DNA of 64,000 nt, taken from Dactylis glomerata. Lineage: Eukaryota; Streptophyta; Magnoliopsida; Poales; Poaceae. The translations under genes and the position numbers were made by a program. Shown here one piece after another: positions 1-12,056 of the stretch. The DNA is taken from contig QXEO01000237.1 in NCBI GenBank assembly GCA_007115705.1, forward strand, positions 1,984,108 through 2,048,107, read 5' to 3'. How positions within the stretch are numbered: the first letter of the stretch is position 1; the number at the start of each line of letters is the position of its first letter. The notes under the pieces were generated by a model, which had not been told where the DNA came from, did not search any database, and saw only the letters and a program-made list of their open reading frames with translations.

Positions 1-3000
1 TAAGCAGCTTCCCCTAGGTCTTTCATTGAAAAACATTTATTCAAATAACTCTTCACATCGTTAAGCATACCGATGTCATTTCCAATAATCAATATGTCAT
101 CCACATATAGTACTAAAAATGTCACCGAGCTCCCACTCACTTTCTTGTAGATACAAGCTTCGTAGCAATTTGGAACAAATCCAAAACTCTTGATCACTTG
201 ATCAAAACGAAGGTTCCAACTCCGAGATGCTTGCTTCAGTCCATAAATGGAACGCTGAAGTTTGCACACCTTATTAGCATCCTTAGGATCGACAAAACCT
301 TCGGGCTGCATCATATACAACTCTTCATCAATGTTGCCATTGAGGAACGCAGTCTTGACATCCATCTGCCATATTTCATAATCATGAAATGCAGCAATTG
401 CTAATAAAATCCGAATGGACTTAAACATCGCTACGGGAGAGAAAGTCTCATCGTAGTCAACACCTTGAACTTGCCGAAAACCTTTTGCGACAAGCCGAGC
501 TTTATAGACAGTAACATTACCATCCGCGTCCGTTTTCTTCTTGAAAATCCATTTGCATTCAACGGCCTTACGGTCGCTAGGAGGGTCTACCAAAGTCCAC
601 ACTTGGTTTTCGCTCATGGATCCCAATTCGGATTTCATGGCTTCTAGCCATTTCTCAGAGTCTGGGCTCATCATTGCTTCCTCATAGTTTGCAGGTTCGC
701 TGTTGTCTAACAACAAGACGGTTAAGACAGGGTTGCCGTACCATTCAGGAGTGGCACGTGACCTTGTCGATCTGCGAAGTTCAGTAGTAGCATCGTTTGA
801 AGTTTCATGATCTTTATCATTAGCTTCCTCTCTTGTTGATGCAGGCGGCGCCGGAACAATTTCTGGTGCTGCGCTACTCTCCAACTCGAGAGAAGGTTCA
901 ATAACCTCGTCTAGCTCTACCTTCCTCCCACTCACTTCTTTCGAGAGAAACTCCTTCTCAAGAAAGGATCCGTTCTTTGCAACAAACACTTTGCCTTCGG
1001 ATCTGTGGTAGAAGGTATACCCAATCGTTTCCTTAGGGTATCCTATGAAGACGCATTTCTCCGCTTTGGGTTCGAGCTTGTCCGGCATCAACTTCTTGAC
1101 GTAAGCTTCGCATCCCCAAACTTTAAGAAACGACAACTTAGGTTTAGCACCAAACCATAGTTCATACGGTGTCATCTCAACGGATTTAGATGGTGCCCTA
1201 TTTAAAGTGAATGCAGCGGTTTCTAATGCATAACCCCAAAATGATAACGGCAAATCTGTAAGAGGCATCATTGATCGCACCATATCTAATAGAGTTCGAT
1301 TCCGGCGTTCAGACACACCATTGCGCTGTGGTGTTCCGGGTGGCGTGAGTTGCGAAACGATTCCGCTTGCTTTAAGATGCGTGAGAAAATCATAACTCAA
1401 ATACTCACCTCCACGATCGGATCGCAGAAATTTAATTTTCCTGTTACGATGGTTTTCCACTTCGTTCTGAAATTCTTTGAACTTTTCAAATGTTTCAGAT
1501 TTATGTTTCATTAAATAGATATACCCATATCTACTTAAGTCATCAGTAAAAGTGAGAAAAATAGCGATATCCACCGCGCGTCGAAATACTCATTGGTCTG
1601 CACACATCGGTATGTATGATTTCCAATAAGTCCGTTGCTCGCTCCATTATTCCGGAGAACGGGGTTTTGATCATCTTGCCCATGAGGCATGGTTCGCACG
1701 TGTCAAATGATTCAAAATCAAGAGACTCTAAAAGTCCATCAGAATGGAGTTTCTTCATGCGTTTTACACCAATATGACCTAGACGACAGTGCCACAAATA
1801 AGTTGGATTATCACTATCTACTTTGCATCTTTTAGCCTCAATGTTATGGATGTGTGTTTCATTGCTTTCGAGATTCAGAAGAAATAAACCATTCACAATA
1901 GGTGCATGACCATAAAAGATGTTATTCATATAAATAGAACAACCATTATTCTCAGATTTAAATGAATAACCGTCTTGCAATAAACACGATCCAGATATAA
2001 TGTTCATGCTCAACGCAGGCACATAATAACACTTATTAAGGTTTAAAACTAATCCCGAAGGTAAAACTAAGGAGAGCGTGCCGACGGCCATCACATCAAC
2101 TTTTGATCCATTGCCAACGCGCATCGTCACCTCATCCCTTGCTAGCCGCCGTCTATTCCGTAGCTCCTGTTTCGAGTTACAAATATTAGCAACTGAACCA
2201 GTATCATATACCCAGGCACTACAACGAGCGCTAGTAAGGTAGACATCAATAACATGTATATCAAATATACCTTTGATGGTGCCAGCCTTCTTGTCCGCTA
2301 AGTACTTCGGACAGTTTCGCTTCCAGTGACCCTTGACCTTGCAATAGAAGCACTCAGTGTCCGGCTTAGGTCCAGACTTGAGCTTCTTCTCAACAGGAGC
2401 AACGCGCTTGCCGCTGCCTTTCTTGAAGGATTTATTTGCACCCTTAGCTTTCTTAAAGCTAGTGGTCTTGTTGACCATCAACACATGATTGTCTTTCTTG
2501 ATATCCACCTCCGCAGCTTTCAGCTTTGCGAAGAGCTCAGTGATCGTATCAGTGGAACCAATTTGATTATGAGTAACTACAAAACCTTTGTAGCTAGGAG
2601 AGAGTGATTGCAGAACTCTGTCAATCTTGAGCTCCTCTGGAATCTTGCAGTCCAGTTGCTCAAGGCGTTGAGTGTAGCCCGACATCTTAATGGCGTGCTC
2701 ACTAACGGAACTCCCTTCCTCCATCTTGCAGTTAAAGAACTTCTCAGAGATCTCATATCTCTCAGAACGGGCTTGAGTCTGAAACATGGTTTTCAGTTCC
2801 TCAAGTATCTCATAAGGCCCGCGGTACTTCTCAAAACGATTTTGAAGTTCCGGTTCCATAGAAAACAACATGGTACTCATAATCACATCACAATCATCTC
2901 TACGAGCATTGAAGTCAGCAAGTTCTTCAGTTTTCGCAGTTGCAGCAGGGGTGTCACCTAGCGCTTTGTCAAGTACATAGGCTTTTTGTCCGCCAGCGAG

Positions 3001-3102
3001 AATGATTCTCAGATTGCGGAACCAGTTGGTGAAGTTAGACCCATTGTTCTTAAGCTTTTCTTTCTCAGCAAACACGTTGAAGTTGAAGTTGGACTTAGCC
3101 AT
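1..3102 (-). pseudogene. Copia gag-pol polyprotein with one frameshift, incomplete at window edge
   Basis: Polyprotein for particle assembly, proteolysis, integration and reverse transcription. ATG at 3100-3102. In order: UBN2-type gag; a CCHC knuckle (C-x2-C-x4-H-x4-C, near 2296-2345); an aspartic protease with DTG (near 2175-2215); the GAG pre-integrase segment (LWHCRLGH); and the start of integrase. The 519-aa frame stops at 1543 because a T run near 1548-1556 is one base too long. The integrase motif SDRGGEY (1401-1427) and the RT motif YVDD (96-107) follow in another frame. I saw no stop in the stretches I followed down to base 1 but did not translate all of it. Order PR-INT-RT defines copia. 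A single-base break suggests a fairly recent loss. Confidence 0.88.
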
Positions 3103-4316
3103 TTGATCTACAACATTGCAAGTACAATTTAGACTATGTTCATGATAACTAGTTCAACTTAATCAAATTACTAGATGAACTCCCACTAAATTCAACATCC
3201 CTCAAGTTGTTTAGTGAACACGATCCAAATTCACCACACCTAATCCGATCTTCACGAGAAGAGATGTGGTTTCAATGGTGGACAACTCAGTGTCGATCAT
3301 ATCATTCATATGACTCATGATTAACCTTTCGGTTCATGTGTTCCGAGGCCATGTTTGTACATGCTAGGCTCGTCAAGTCAAACCCAAGTATATCCGCGTG
3401 TGCAAAACTGGCTTGCACCCGTTGTATGTGAACGTAGAGTTTATAGCACCCGATCATCACGAGGCGCTTGAAAACGACGAACTTTCGCAACGGCGCATAC
3501 GAGGGGAGAACACAATTTTATCTTGATCTTTTAAGTGAGGAATCATCTTATAATGCTACCGTCGCAATCTAAGCATAATAAGATACATAAAAGGATAAAC
3601 ATCACATGCATATAATTTTATGTGACATGGTATAGCCAATCTCCGCGCCATGATCTCCATCTTGTGCGCGCCGGCATGATCTCCATCACTCCACCATGAT
3701 TGCCTCCACCACGAATAGCAGCTACAACTATTGCTAACTATTTAGCGATAAAGTAAAGCTATTACATGGCGTATAAGAAGTTGACACGCAGGTCATACAC
3801 AATTATAAAGACAACCATATGGCTCCTGCCGGTTGTGAACTCATCGACATGCAAGTCGTGAAAGATTACAAAACATGATCATTGCATACATCTCAATTCA
3901 TACTCATCATGTCTTGGGCCATACCATATCACAAAACACTCCCTGCAAAAACAAGTTAGACGCCTCTACTTTGTTGTTGCATGTTTTACGTGGCTTATGG
4001 GAGTAGCAAGCTAAGAACGATTCTTACCTACGAAAAGCCACAACGGTGATATTATGGTTGCTAACATCCGATGTAAGTCCCATGACTACTATAGTGAGAG
4101 AAACTGGCATCCACCAGCCGCATGTGTGGAACAAGCCACACGTCAAGTGCGGAGCCGGTCTCGCGAACGCGGTCGCGTAAAGTTGGCCTGGACCGCTTCG
4201 ATTTCACTATACCGCACCATAAGAAATACACAACAAGAAGTTTGCAACAGAAAACATCAACGCCCGCAACAAGCATGTTGCGTTCTACTCGTGAAACACA
4301 TCTACACATAAACCTG
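3103..4316 (-). other. Copia leader between PBS and gag
   Basis: About 1.2 kb between the primer-binding site and the gag ATG, without a long credible ORF. It is closely matched by 38855-40041 in the second copia element, so it is transposon sequence, probably holding packaging and translation signals. Small ORFs here such as 4061-4417 look incidental. Confidence 0.8.
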
Positions 4317-4328
4317 GCTCTGATACCA
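4317..4328 (-). other. Primer-binding site, initiator tRNA-Met type
   Basis: Minus strand reads TGGTATCAGAGC, complementary to the 3' end of plant initiator tRNA-Met and standard for plant copia elements. One base separates it from the LTR. Confidence 0.93.
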
Positions 4329-4329
4329 C

Positions 4330-6074
4330 TGAAGGGTTTCGCAGCATAGTAAAACAAAAAATTTCCTACGCAACGAACAAGAAAGCCAAGAACTAATCTA
4401 GGAGATGTAATCAACAAGAGAGGTAGATGAGATCTTCATACCCTTGAAGATATCGCACAGCGGTAACGTTCAACAGAACGTGGATGATGTAGTCGTACTA
4501 GCCGTCTCCTCCTCGCGATCTGATCCGATCCAACGCCGCAAGTGGCGACGCCTCCGAGAGATACACACGTACAGCGCACCAATGACTCCGCCTTCCCGGT
4601 CCAGCGAGATATGGTGGAGTAGTAGATGGGATCGACAGCACGACGGCGTGGTGTCTATGGTGGAGAGTTTTCACCGACAGGGCTTCGCCTGTTTGCGTGG
4701 TGAAGAAAGAACGGAAAAAGAGGCTTCAATAAGCGGGCAGCGGCTTCGCACAAAATTAGTTGCCAAAGCCGCCGGCGCCCTGGGTCTTTTTATAGGCGCG
4801 TACCTGCTGTTAGCATCGTGCACGTTGCCTCACCGGATCGATCTCCTGCTCGATCACGGTCCGGTTACGTGTGCGAGCGCAGCAGCGTTTCCAATCTGAT
4901 CGATCAAATCGATCTTGGGCCTGGAAGTGCAAGCAGCGCAAGCAGCAGCTCTTGGCCCAGCAAAACAAGCTGGCCCACTTGGCCAAAAGCCCACCCGGGC
5001 TGGCCACCCACCAGCGAGCGAGCGCCAGCGCCCTGGCCTCGACTCCATCGATCGATGGAGCGAGCCAGCGCCTGGCCGCTGCGCTGCCCCCCTTTTTTTT
5101 TTTTCTATTTATTTCTACTAAATAAATAGTACCAATATTTATTAATCCATATGATCAATAAATACCAATATTTTTCACCCGGAACAATTCCGAAACATTT
5201 TCACATATATCCCGGAACTACCCTAGCATTGATTTGCGTTAAGTGTGTGACCCTACGGGTTCGAGAATACGCGGACATGATCTCTATCAATAATCAACAG
5301 CGGGATCTGGAAATCCATATTGACTCCCACGCACTCAGCGATGATCATATCGGATGAACCACGATGTCAGGATTCAAGCAATCCCGTATTTGTATTCCCT
5401 TCGTCTCGGGATATTTTACTCGCCCGAGATTCGATCGTCGGTATCGGCATACCTAGTTCAATCTCGTTCACAGCAAGTACTTTACTCGTTCCGTAATCCG
5501 ATATCACTTTGTGATTAACTCCTTAACCACGTGCTTGCAAGCGGTGTTGATATCGATTACCGAGTGGGCCCGAAGTATATCTCTCCGACTTGGGAGGGAC
5601 AAATTCCATCTCGATACATACAACCCAACAAGTACTTTCCGATCACCTGAGAGACACCTTTATTATCACCCTCACATAGGATGACGTTTGATGACCTCAA
5701 AGCTTTCTTCCGATACCTGGGAGTTGTATTATCTCATGGTCTAAGGAATACAATACATGACATAGGAAAAGCTTCGCAAAGATGAACACGATCTAATTGC
5801 TCTGCTTTATTTGGGTCTGTCCATCACACCATTCTCCTAATGATATGATCTCATTATTAATTGACAACTCATGTCTATGGTTAGGAAACCTTAACCATCA
5901 TTTAATCAATGAGCTAGTCCATAGAGGCGTACTAGGGACACGGTGTTGTTCATAAACCACACAAGTATTAAAGTTTCCGCTTAATACAATTCTAGCATGG
6001 AATATAAACATTATCATGAACAAGAATTATAATAATAACATCTTTATTATTGCCTCTAGGGCATAATTCCAACA
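4330..6074 (-). repeat. 5' LTR of the first copia element
   Basis: 1745 bp, TG...CA on the plus strand. The ends match the second copia's LTRs (33374-35102, 40055-41783) closely, while the middle (about 4560-5180) has diverged. A minus-strand TATAAAAA lies at 4787-4794, a plausible TATA box. A run of about 15 T with CT-rich flank lies near 5090-5105. Confidence 0.9.
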
Positions 6075-6669
6075 GTTGGATGGCGGTCTATGTATTTTGT
6101 TGTAATGCCCAGAGTAAATCTCATAGTGATCTTCTTGACATATCACGTTATCTTTATTCTATCAATTGCCCAACTGTAATTTGTTTACCTAGCATGTTTT
6201 ATCTATGGAGAGACACCACTAGTGAACTGTGGACCCCGGTCCTATTTCCATCATATTGCTATCACCTGTTTTCTTTACTCGTACTGTTTACTTTACTCGC
6301 ATACTATATTGTTTTCCACTCGATACGCTCATAATCTTTGTTTCAAGCAAACCGGTGAGATTGACAACCTCATCGCAAGTTGGGAACAAAGTACTTGGTT
6401 GTGTTGTGTGCAGGTTCCGCGTTGCTACTGGCCGAAGACGAGTCAACAAGTATCGTTAAACGACGCTCTTGTTGGAGTGTTATTAAGCCAGTCTGCATCA
6501 CCTTCAGTCGTCACCGTCTCTCCTCTTCAAGATCGACATTAAACCTTGGTTTCTTAACTGAGGGAAAACTAGCCGCTACACTCATCATACCTTCATCTTG
6601 GGGTTCCCAACGGGCTGGTCATTCACCACGCACAAGGACTTACTGCTCCACGTCAACTACACGCCACCA
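6075..6669 (+). repeat. Partial LTR of the LARD-type family, cut by the copia insertion
   Basis: Aligns with the distal third of the LTRs at 31236-32848, 52533-54144 and 57858-59449. It starts within their shared GCAGTTGGATTACGG segment and ends ACGCCACCA shortly before CTGGCGCC, the PBS-like motif of that family. About 40 bp near 6615-6655 is extra. The rest of the host element lies left of the window. Confidence 0.85.
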
Positions 6670-7320
6670 GCTCTTTTCTGGCGCCATCACCGAGTAGCAA
6701 TGGCCGTCGCTCCTGCCATCACCGTGGAGACCGAGAGGGCAATCCCCTGCCGTCCCTCCCACCGTCGACCCAAGGGCCACTGGCCGTCGTCGTCCGCCAT
6801 CACCGTCTTCGATGCGGACGGGAGGGCACCGCGGAACCGGATCGCGGACGCGAGAAGCAGCCGCCGCTGAGGCTTTGCCCGGCGACGGAGCCGGAGGCGG
6901 CGAGAGGGGGGTGGGAGTGTGAGGCAGAACTCCCTGGACGGCCGGCGGCTGCACCCCAGTGCGGCGCGGGTGCCGCCGCACGGGGGTCGGGAGCGGGTAG
7001 GGTTAGGGGGTAGGGTCCGTGGCGGTTCACATCAACGGTTAGTATGAACTTCTTTCTCAAGCTAACATGATATATAACCTATTAAAGGTCATTAACCCAA
7101 GAAGGCTAGAAGAGGAGCTTTCAGATACAGTTCGACAGATGTGTCCTGGAGCGCTAATGGAGCCCCCTATTTGGTGTAGTACGTACATCTTGAGTAGAGG
7201 AGGGGAAGACACAGACAAGAACATGCACAAATGGCTACAGGAAGTTGATAGTAATGTCAATTGTGGGCGTCTGGGGCCAGCCATGAAGGAGCCGCCGGAC
7301 GTTCAGGGTCTCTAGACTAT
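6670..7320 (+). other. GC-rich segment and possible gene fragment
   Basis: 6690-7020 is GC-rich with CGG/CCG runs, unlike the AT-rich surroundings. 7067-7315 holds an 82-codon plus-strand frame with ordinary amino-acid composition. I recognise no domain. It could be a captured or relic host-gene exon; similarity search would decide. Function unknown. Confidence 0.25.
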
Positions 7321-7909
7321 TATTTTTGGAAAAACTAGGCAATCAGCCCTCGTAAATGTGAGGGCAATGTTTGAATATGTCTGTATATTATGGTATTAGA
7401 GTTAACATGGTTTTATGATTGCCGTAAATGTTTTTCTGAATGAAACTAACTTGTGCAGGAGGCTTTAATCATGTGTAATTTGTGGGAGAATAATTCTTGT
7501 TGCTTAAAAAAGAGAGTCTACCAATTTATATGTGGCTTTAGTACATGGTGATATTAGATCAATACATAGAATTTAATTTGTATTGCAAGCCTAGATGTAG
7601 ATTTTATTTGATGTTACTTCAGTGTGTGGTTAGATCTATAATCACCATTTTTGATCAATCTATTTGCAGTCAACGACACCTATATATTGATGTGCAATTA
7701 ATATATTCTTGCCCGATGACGCTTATAGAGTTACTAAGATTAATTAGTCGTTGTATATTAGATAAAGCTTAGATTAATGGTTTATTTTTGTTTTGTGCAA
7801 TAAATAAGATACATTGATTCTCTTATGTTGATAGTGAGGTTCAAGAGACCATTAGGTTATATGAAAACAATCAGTTATGGCTAGCTACCTTAATATTTTC
7901 TAGACCAAT

Positions 7910-8243
7910 TGACGAGGGTTAACTCGACAAATGTCCTAGATGAAGGACTTAGGATCGGGGAGATAGGGCGTCGGATGAACTCGAAGGTAAAGTTAGTCGA
8001 AATAGGTGTGTGTCGAAAGTAAACTTGGGTGTTGAACCTAGCTTGCTTTCAATCTGCCCTACACCGTCCCCTCCTGGCCCTTTTATATAGGTGGCCAGGT
8101 CTCGAGGATCGGGTAGGGTCCGATACAGATTACAATATCGACATACGGTAAGAACTCGTATTCGACTATCATTACAATTGGGCCTAGCTATACGGGCCTT
8201 AGGGGTACTCAACTAACGAGCTCTATTAGCTATACCCTTGTCA
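7910..8243 (-). repeat. 3' LTR of the Tat-type gypsy
   Basis: 334 bp, plus strand TGACGAGGG...CCTTGTCA; same family as 16384-16717 and, inverted, 46731-47063. Confidence 0.93.
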
Positions 8244-9170
8244 GTAGCCCCTGAGATTCTACCAGAATTACAGATTCGGGTTGAATCTCTAATCTTCAAC
8301 TTGATCAATTCTTCAACTTCTTTTTATCTTCAAATCTTCGACTTGGTCTTTCGACTTATTTTCATGATATTCTTTCGCAAGGGGTTTTGATGAACAAGCC
8401 TGACAACTCTGACGGATCAAGAGGTCAGTTAACTGCCGGAACATATAATTGTCACCTACTTCAAATTCAATCCCCTTGGACTTGAATTCGGGATACCGGT
8501 CAAACCTACTCTTTTGCCGCATTTAGGACTTACAAAGAATGAATCCCAGTGAATCTCAGGGTACCCAGTGCGTCCACCAGGATTTTCTTCGCGTCGTAGA
8601 CACGGATACATACCAGCAGAGCGCATCCATGTGCGTATACCAGGCCACACAGGACGGATCCCGGGGTCTTACCTTCGTGATAAATCACGGCATTCGAGTT
8701 TCGTTGCGATAACGCAACTCGAGAATCTTATGTCGCAGCCAAGTTTTTGACTGATAAAATCAAAGTATTTCGGATTTTCAAATTGACCTTCTTCGCTCCC
8801 GATGGGAGTAATCTCTCTGCGCTTCTCCAACTGTGTAGTCGAAGTTTGTATATTAATCCTTCTTCATCTCCATTATTGATTATCTCATCCTCTATCGGGT
8901 GCGCGCTCAGCGCTCCCGATGGGAGTAGCCCCCGAGGGTATGTTTGGATACTTGTAGTCAAGCATAGGCTCAAAGTTCAGCTCTTCTTTCTCCTGCTGAC
9001 GTCTACTGTTGGCAAGCCCCCGAGTCCAAGTCGAGGTTTTCATATCGTGCAACCATAGTCTCCTCTTCTTGTTTTTCCTCTTTGGTATTATCGTCTGCTG
9101 TGTGCAGAATTTAACTCCTATTGTAAAATATGTTTACGGGCCTTGCTGTAGCACGGGGGCCCGATAATAT
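8244..9170. other. Non-coding tail of the Tat-type element between antisense gene and 3' LTR
   Basis: No credible gene. The motif CGCTCCCGATGGGAGTA occurs near 8803 and again near 8915, a short internal repeat. Would lie upstream of the antisense gene at 9327. Confidence 0.5.
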
Positions 9171-9175
9171 GTGCT

Positions 9176-9183
9176 TATAAATA
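9176..9183 (+). promoter_or_regulatory. Candidate TATA box of the antisense gene
   Basis: TATAAATA, about 150 bp upstream of the inferred start of the AT-hook/B3 frame and in its orientation. The distance leaves room for a short 5' UTR. Not tested. Confidence 0.4.
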
Positions 9184-9326
9184 AAGCATCTTCTGGCAAG
9201 GGTAAAAACCCTAATCAGATTCCTCCCCTGCCGCATCATCGTCTCTCTCCATCTAGGGTTTTCCTAGGCTTTTCCCTTGTTCTCGTGGCTGAGGCTGATG
9301 GTTCTCGTCTGATTCTTGGCTCTCCG

Positions 9327-9847
9327 GTGGCGCCGCGAGGTCGGGGTCGCCCTCGTGGAAGTAAGAACAGGAGCAACACCACTCCGGCCGCAGCAGGATC
9401 ATCATCGGTCGCTCCGGCTAAGCGTCGCCCCGGCCGCCCACCTGGTAGTAAGAACAAGCCCAAGGTGACTGGCGCTGCTCCAGGTCCAATCGCTCCTCCT
9501 CCTGCTTCTTCCGCTGTTCCTGCTACGCCTCCTCGAATCTTTTCTTTCTTCTGCATTGCCATGGCGCAGTGCCGTGAGATTCAGCGTCTGCCGCTGAATT
9601 TCACCAGGTTCATGGATGGGCGCGAACTGCGAGAGGTGGTATCCCATACGAGGTGGAGGTGTGGTATGATGGCGACGGCGAGCAGTACTTGAGGGGCGGC
9701 TGGTCACAGTTTGCAGAAGACCACGACATCCACCAAGGCTTCTTCATGGCCTTCGATTTCCACATCGGCACGTCGAAGTTCGACGTGAAGATCTATGACG
9801 GCACCCAGTGCCAGAAGAAATATGAAGCTGAAGTCCACTTCCATTAG
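9327..9847 (+). pseudogene. AT-hook plus B3-domain protein gene, antisense inside the Tat-type retrotransposon, broken
   Basis: No function is claimed beyond probable DNA binding. The frame from 9327 opens MAPRGRGRPRGSKN-like, but the first codon is GTG where ATG is expected. Two AT-hooks follow (GRGRPRGSK and KRRPGRPPGSK), then a Pro/Ala linker, then a B3-like fold: LPLNFTRFM, and after a frame change near 9635-9650, YEVEVWYDGDGEQYLRGGW, FAEDHDI, GFFMAFDFHIG and FDVKIYDG. Stop TAG at 9845-9847. The pattern (GW..F...H.I..G....F, F.VKI.DG) is that of plant REM-type B3 domains. The gene faces opposite to gag-pol, in the post-pol region where Tat-lineage elements are known to carry extra ORFs, often antisense. 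Lost start plus frameshift mean this copy is dead. It may be a captured host gene or a standing part of the family. Confidence 0.72.
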
Positions 9848-10261
9848 GATTTTGTTTTTTATGTAATTTCGTTTGATAATGTCCTTGCTTGCCATGTTAT
9901 CTGTAATGAATATTCGTACTCTGTGTCGATGTTTTTGCTAGTACCAGGAAAACAAGTCATTATTCTGAGGTACACTTTCCATCTATCGGGTTCTTTGTGA
10001 ACCAATTTATACCAAGAATATCGGGTTCCTTTGTGAACCAAGTTGTTTGAATATTTATCGGGTTGTCTGCACAACCTTACAGTGAAAAAAGTTTTCCAAG
10101 TCGCGATAAAAATTCCTTTCGTACGACCCGAGGGTTGAAGCCCCCGAGACGAAGAAATAATTGTACAATTTTGTCGAGTTCAACCCAAAGAACCCGACCT
10201 GTGGCCTCATGCTCTGGGTTCAGAAGGTTAACTCGAATTTACTGATACCACTATATTTATT

Positions 10262-12008
10262 CTACGCGTAAAAACGCCGTAGCTGCTCTGCATTCCATGG
10301 GTTGCTCTCATCCTTCCCAGTCTTCTTGTCTTGTAGTCGATATGCTCCTCCTGGTATTACTTCGGTGACGATGTAAGGTCCCACCCAAGGGGACTCCAAT
10401 TTGCCGTGGCTGTCTTGCCTGAGTCGCAAAACTAGGTCTCCCACCACGAAGGATCGTGGACGAACTCGACTACTATGGTAGTTTCGTAGGCTTTGTTGAT
10501 ACTGCGTAGCCCTTTCTAATGCTTTATCTCTTGCTTCATCTAGTGCATCAACATCATCTTGCAATGCTTCTGTTGACGTTGTCTCGTCATATGCTGTCAC
10601 TCTTGGAGCCTCGTGTGTAACTTCGACTGGAAGCACGGCTTCTGCGCCATGGACCAGGAAGAAAGGAGTTTCTTGAGTTGCTGCATTAGGCGTAGTTCTT
10701 AGACTCCAAAGAACGGAGGGCAATTCTTCTACCCAAGCGCTCTTGGCTTTCTCGAGAGGTGCTAAGAGCCTCTTTTTTTATCCCACTACATATCAGGCCA
10801 TTGGCTTTTTCGACTTGCCCGTTTATCTTCGGGTGCGCCACAGATGCGAATTTGAGCTTGATCCCTAATCCTTCGCAGTAACTCTTGAATTCCTTTGAAG
10901 TGAAATTTGTCCCGTTGTCTGTGATGATGTTGTATGGTATACCAAAATGGAAAACTATTGACTTGATAAAGCTGATTGCTGCTGTAGAATCTTGAGTTGT
11001 TACCGGGGCCGCTTCCACCCATTTGGTAAATTTATCGACTGCCACTAGCATGTAGACATGCCCTCCTGGCCAGGATTTGTGCAACTTTTCCACCATATCG
11101 AGGCCCCATTGTGCGAAGGGCCAAGATAATGGTATTGTTTGTAGCTCCGCTGCTGGTGCATGCGGTCTAGATGCAAACCTTTGACATGCTTCACACTTTC
11201 GAACTATATCTTTTGCGTCCTCGATGGCTGTTAGCCAATAGAATCCTGCTCGAAAAGCTTTTGCCGCTATTGCTCTGCTACTAGCATGATGGCCACATAC
11301 TCCGCTGTGTATGTCTTTTAATATTGTTTGTCCTTCCTGGGGCGTTACACAACACTGCAAAACGCCGGTAATACTTTTCTTGTATAATTTCCCCTGCAAC
11401 ACGACAAACGCTTTCGATCTTCGAGTTATCCTCTTGGCCTCCACTGCATCTTCTGGTAATTTTTTATTTATCATGTATGCAAGATATGGCTGCATCCATG
11501 TTTCTTCTATCATCATAACCTCCTCTGGTTCTGACGTAGCCCCCGAGCCTGCTGTAGTAGTCAAACTTTTTTCACTTTTTATTGATCTTTCCACTATTTC
11601 CTCCCAAAATACTCCGGATGGCACGGGTAAACACTGTGACCCGATATTTGCTAAATTGACGGCTTCTTCATTGCTGTTCCTGCTTATATGCGAGACTTCG
11701 CATCCATTGAACGTTCCTTCTAGATAGTGGTACAAATTTTTGTAGGCCATCATGTTGTCATTGATTGTGTTACATCTGTTCATAACTTGCTGGACAACAA
11801 GGTTGGAATCTCCAAATATTTTTAGGCGAGTTGCTCCACATGCTTTAGCCATCTTCATTCCGTGCAACAAAGCCTCGTACTCTGCTTCATTGTTAGAAGC
11901 CTGTGGAAAGCTCATCCTTAAGACGTACTTCAATTTGTCGCCATGAGGTGATATCAACACTACTCCTGCGCCTGTGCCTTGGACTCTTTTAGAACCGTCG
12001 AAGTACAT
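10262..12008 (-). pseudogene. Tat-type second RNase H and integrase, frameshifted
   Basis: Starts in an archaeal-type RNase H (YFDGSK, GAGVVL, NNEAEYEALL, GDSNLVVQQ), the extra RNase H of Tat elements. Next come the integrase HHCC region (HSGVCGHH ... CEACQRF) and the catalytic core with all three acidic positions recognisable (WGLDMVE, TDNGTNF, QVEKANG). The 440-aa frame leaves the true frame near 10740, and the integrase C-terminus (WSLRTTPN, VGDLVLR, GPYIV, W...LRRFY) continues at 10723-10262 in another frame. A single-base break is likely. The stop at 10262 ends pol; the antisense B3 gene ends about 415 bp further on. Confidence 0.9.
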
Positions 12009-12056
12009 TGTCCAAACACTGGATAAGTCTGGTGGTCCTATGCTCTGCAGCTCCAG

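Larger units (their letters stand above)
1..6074 (-). mobile_element. Ty1/copia LTR retrotransposon, Angela/BARE-like, 5' part (3' part beyond the window)
   Basis: Minus-strand element, 5' LTR at high coordinates. From right to left it shows an LTR (4330-6074), a primer-binding site (4317-4328), a long untranslated leader (3103-4316) and gag-pol (3102 to the window edge, which falls in the reverse transcriptase). Read on the minus strand, the LTR starts TGTTGGAATTATGCCC, the Angela/BARE-type terminus of Triticeae. Right of the LTR the sequence continues as an LTR of another family; GTTGG at 6075-6079 is the expected target duplication, with its partner off the window. Family name by recognition only. 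Confidence 0.92.

Noticed and set aside
4317..4328. tRNA-like sequence at primer-binding sites
   Set aside because: Only the complement of a tRNA 3' end is present; no tRNA fold. No tRNA or rRNA gene was recognised in the window.
4054..4417. Overlapping small ORFs on both strands, mirrored at 39778-40115
   Set aside because: They lie in the copia leader and PBS/LTR junction and recur because the elements are related; no protein features.
9236..9707. Minus-strand frames of 101-108 aa over the AT-hook region
   Set aside because: Shadows of the plus-strand AT-hook/B3 gene; Arg/Pro-rich without family features.
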